From the NCBI GenBank assembly GCA_022566975.1, contig JADFHV010000007.1, positions 1-17,259 of the forward strand: DNA of 17,259 nucleotides. The letters are read 5' to 3'. Positions 17,213 to 17,259 of this stretch are shown here, piece by piece. Both the position numbers and the translations under genes were made by a program. Every line of letters begins with the position of its first letter. Within the stretch, counting starts at the first letter, position 1. The DNA is from Chloroflexota bacterium. Lineage in GTDB: Bacteria > Chloroflexota > Dehalococcoidia > SAR202 > UBA11138. Below the pieces are notes generated by a model, which ran no database searches, was not told the origin of the DNA, and saw only the letters and a list, made by a program, of their open reading frames with translations.

Positions 17213-17259
17213 AGAGTCTCGATGAGCGAAGCATCATCGGACCTGCCCCGCTTCCCGGC

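Overview
This is a GC-rich bacterial chromosomal window. The gene set (solitary xanthine-dehydrogenase-type large subunit, NHL-propeller fragment, Gld-type ABC module, dense GC-rich palindromes between genes) suggests Chloroflexota, perhaps a SAR202/Dehalococcoidia-like lineage. That placement is inference from gene content only; gyrB and groEL would settle it. No tRNA, rRNA, CRISPR array or intact transposase was seen.

Positions 1-2190 are a broken, gene-poor area. Two places show the same pattern. A + strand gene stops being recognisable in mid-domain, and 20-35 bp later the opposite strand carries another gene that also lacks its 3' part. The first pair is the end of a PBP2-like transpeptidase and the ferritin-like half of a VIT1/CCC1-type protein. 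The second pair is the start of an acyl-CoA ligase and the start of an NHL-repeat protein. Between the pairs lies one intact small gene, a single-domain response regulator.

Positions 2340-6435 hold two separate + strand genes: a molybdenum hydroxylase large subunit without its partner subunits, and a GroEL without GroES and without the usual Gly-Met tail. Two tandem GC-rich hairpins lie between them. A complex palindromic repeat follows groEL.

Positions 6798-11055 form a tight + strand operon: a GldA-like ABC ATPase, a fused GldF-GldG permease/auxiliary protein, and a DUF4340-type membrane-anchored protein that overlaps the fusion by 11 bases. A free-standing Lrp/AsnC ligand-binding domain gene follows.

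Positions 11418-14725 on the minus strand are a cobalamin uptake operon, btuF-btuC-btuD. A cobalamin riboswitch and an intrinsic terminator lie in its leader, so expression should fall when B12 is plentiful. This is the best-supported regulatory system in the window.

Positions 15201-17150 hold gyrB on the + strand, with an extended -10 promoter candidate upstream and a hairpin terminator candidate downstream. I found no convincing undescribed system. The points most worth a second look are the two truncated-gene junctions, the possible CTG start of btuF, and the tail-less solitary GroEL.
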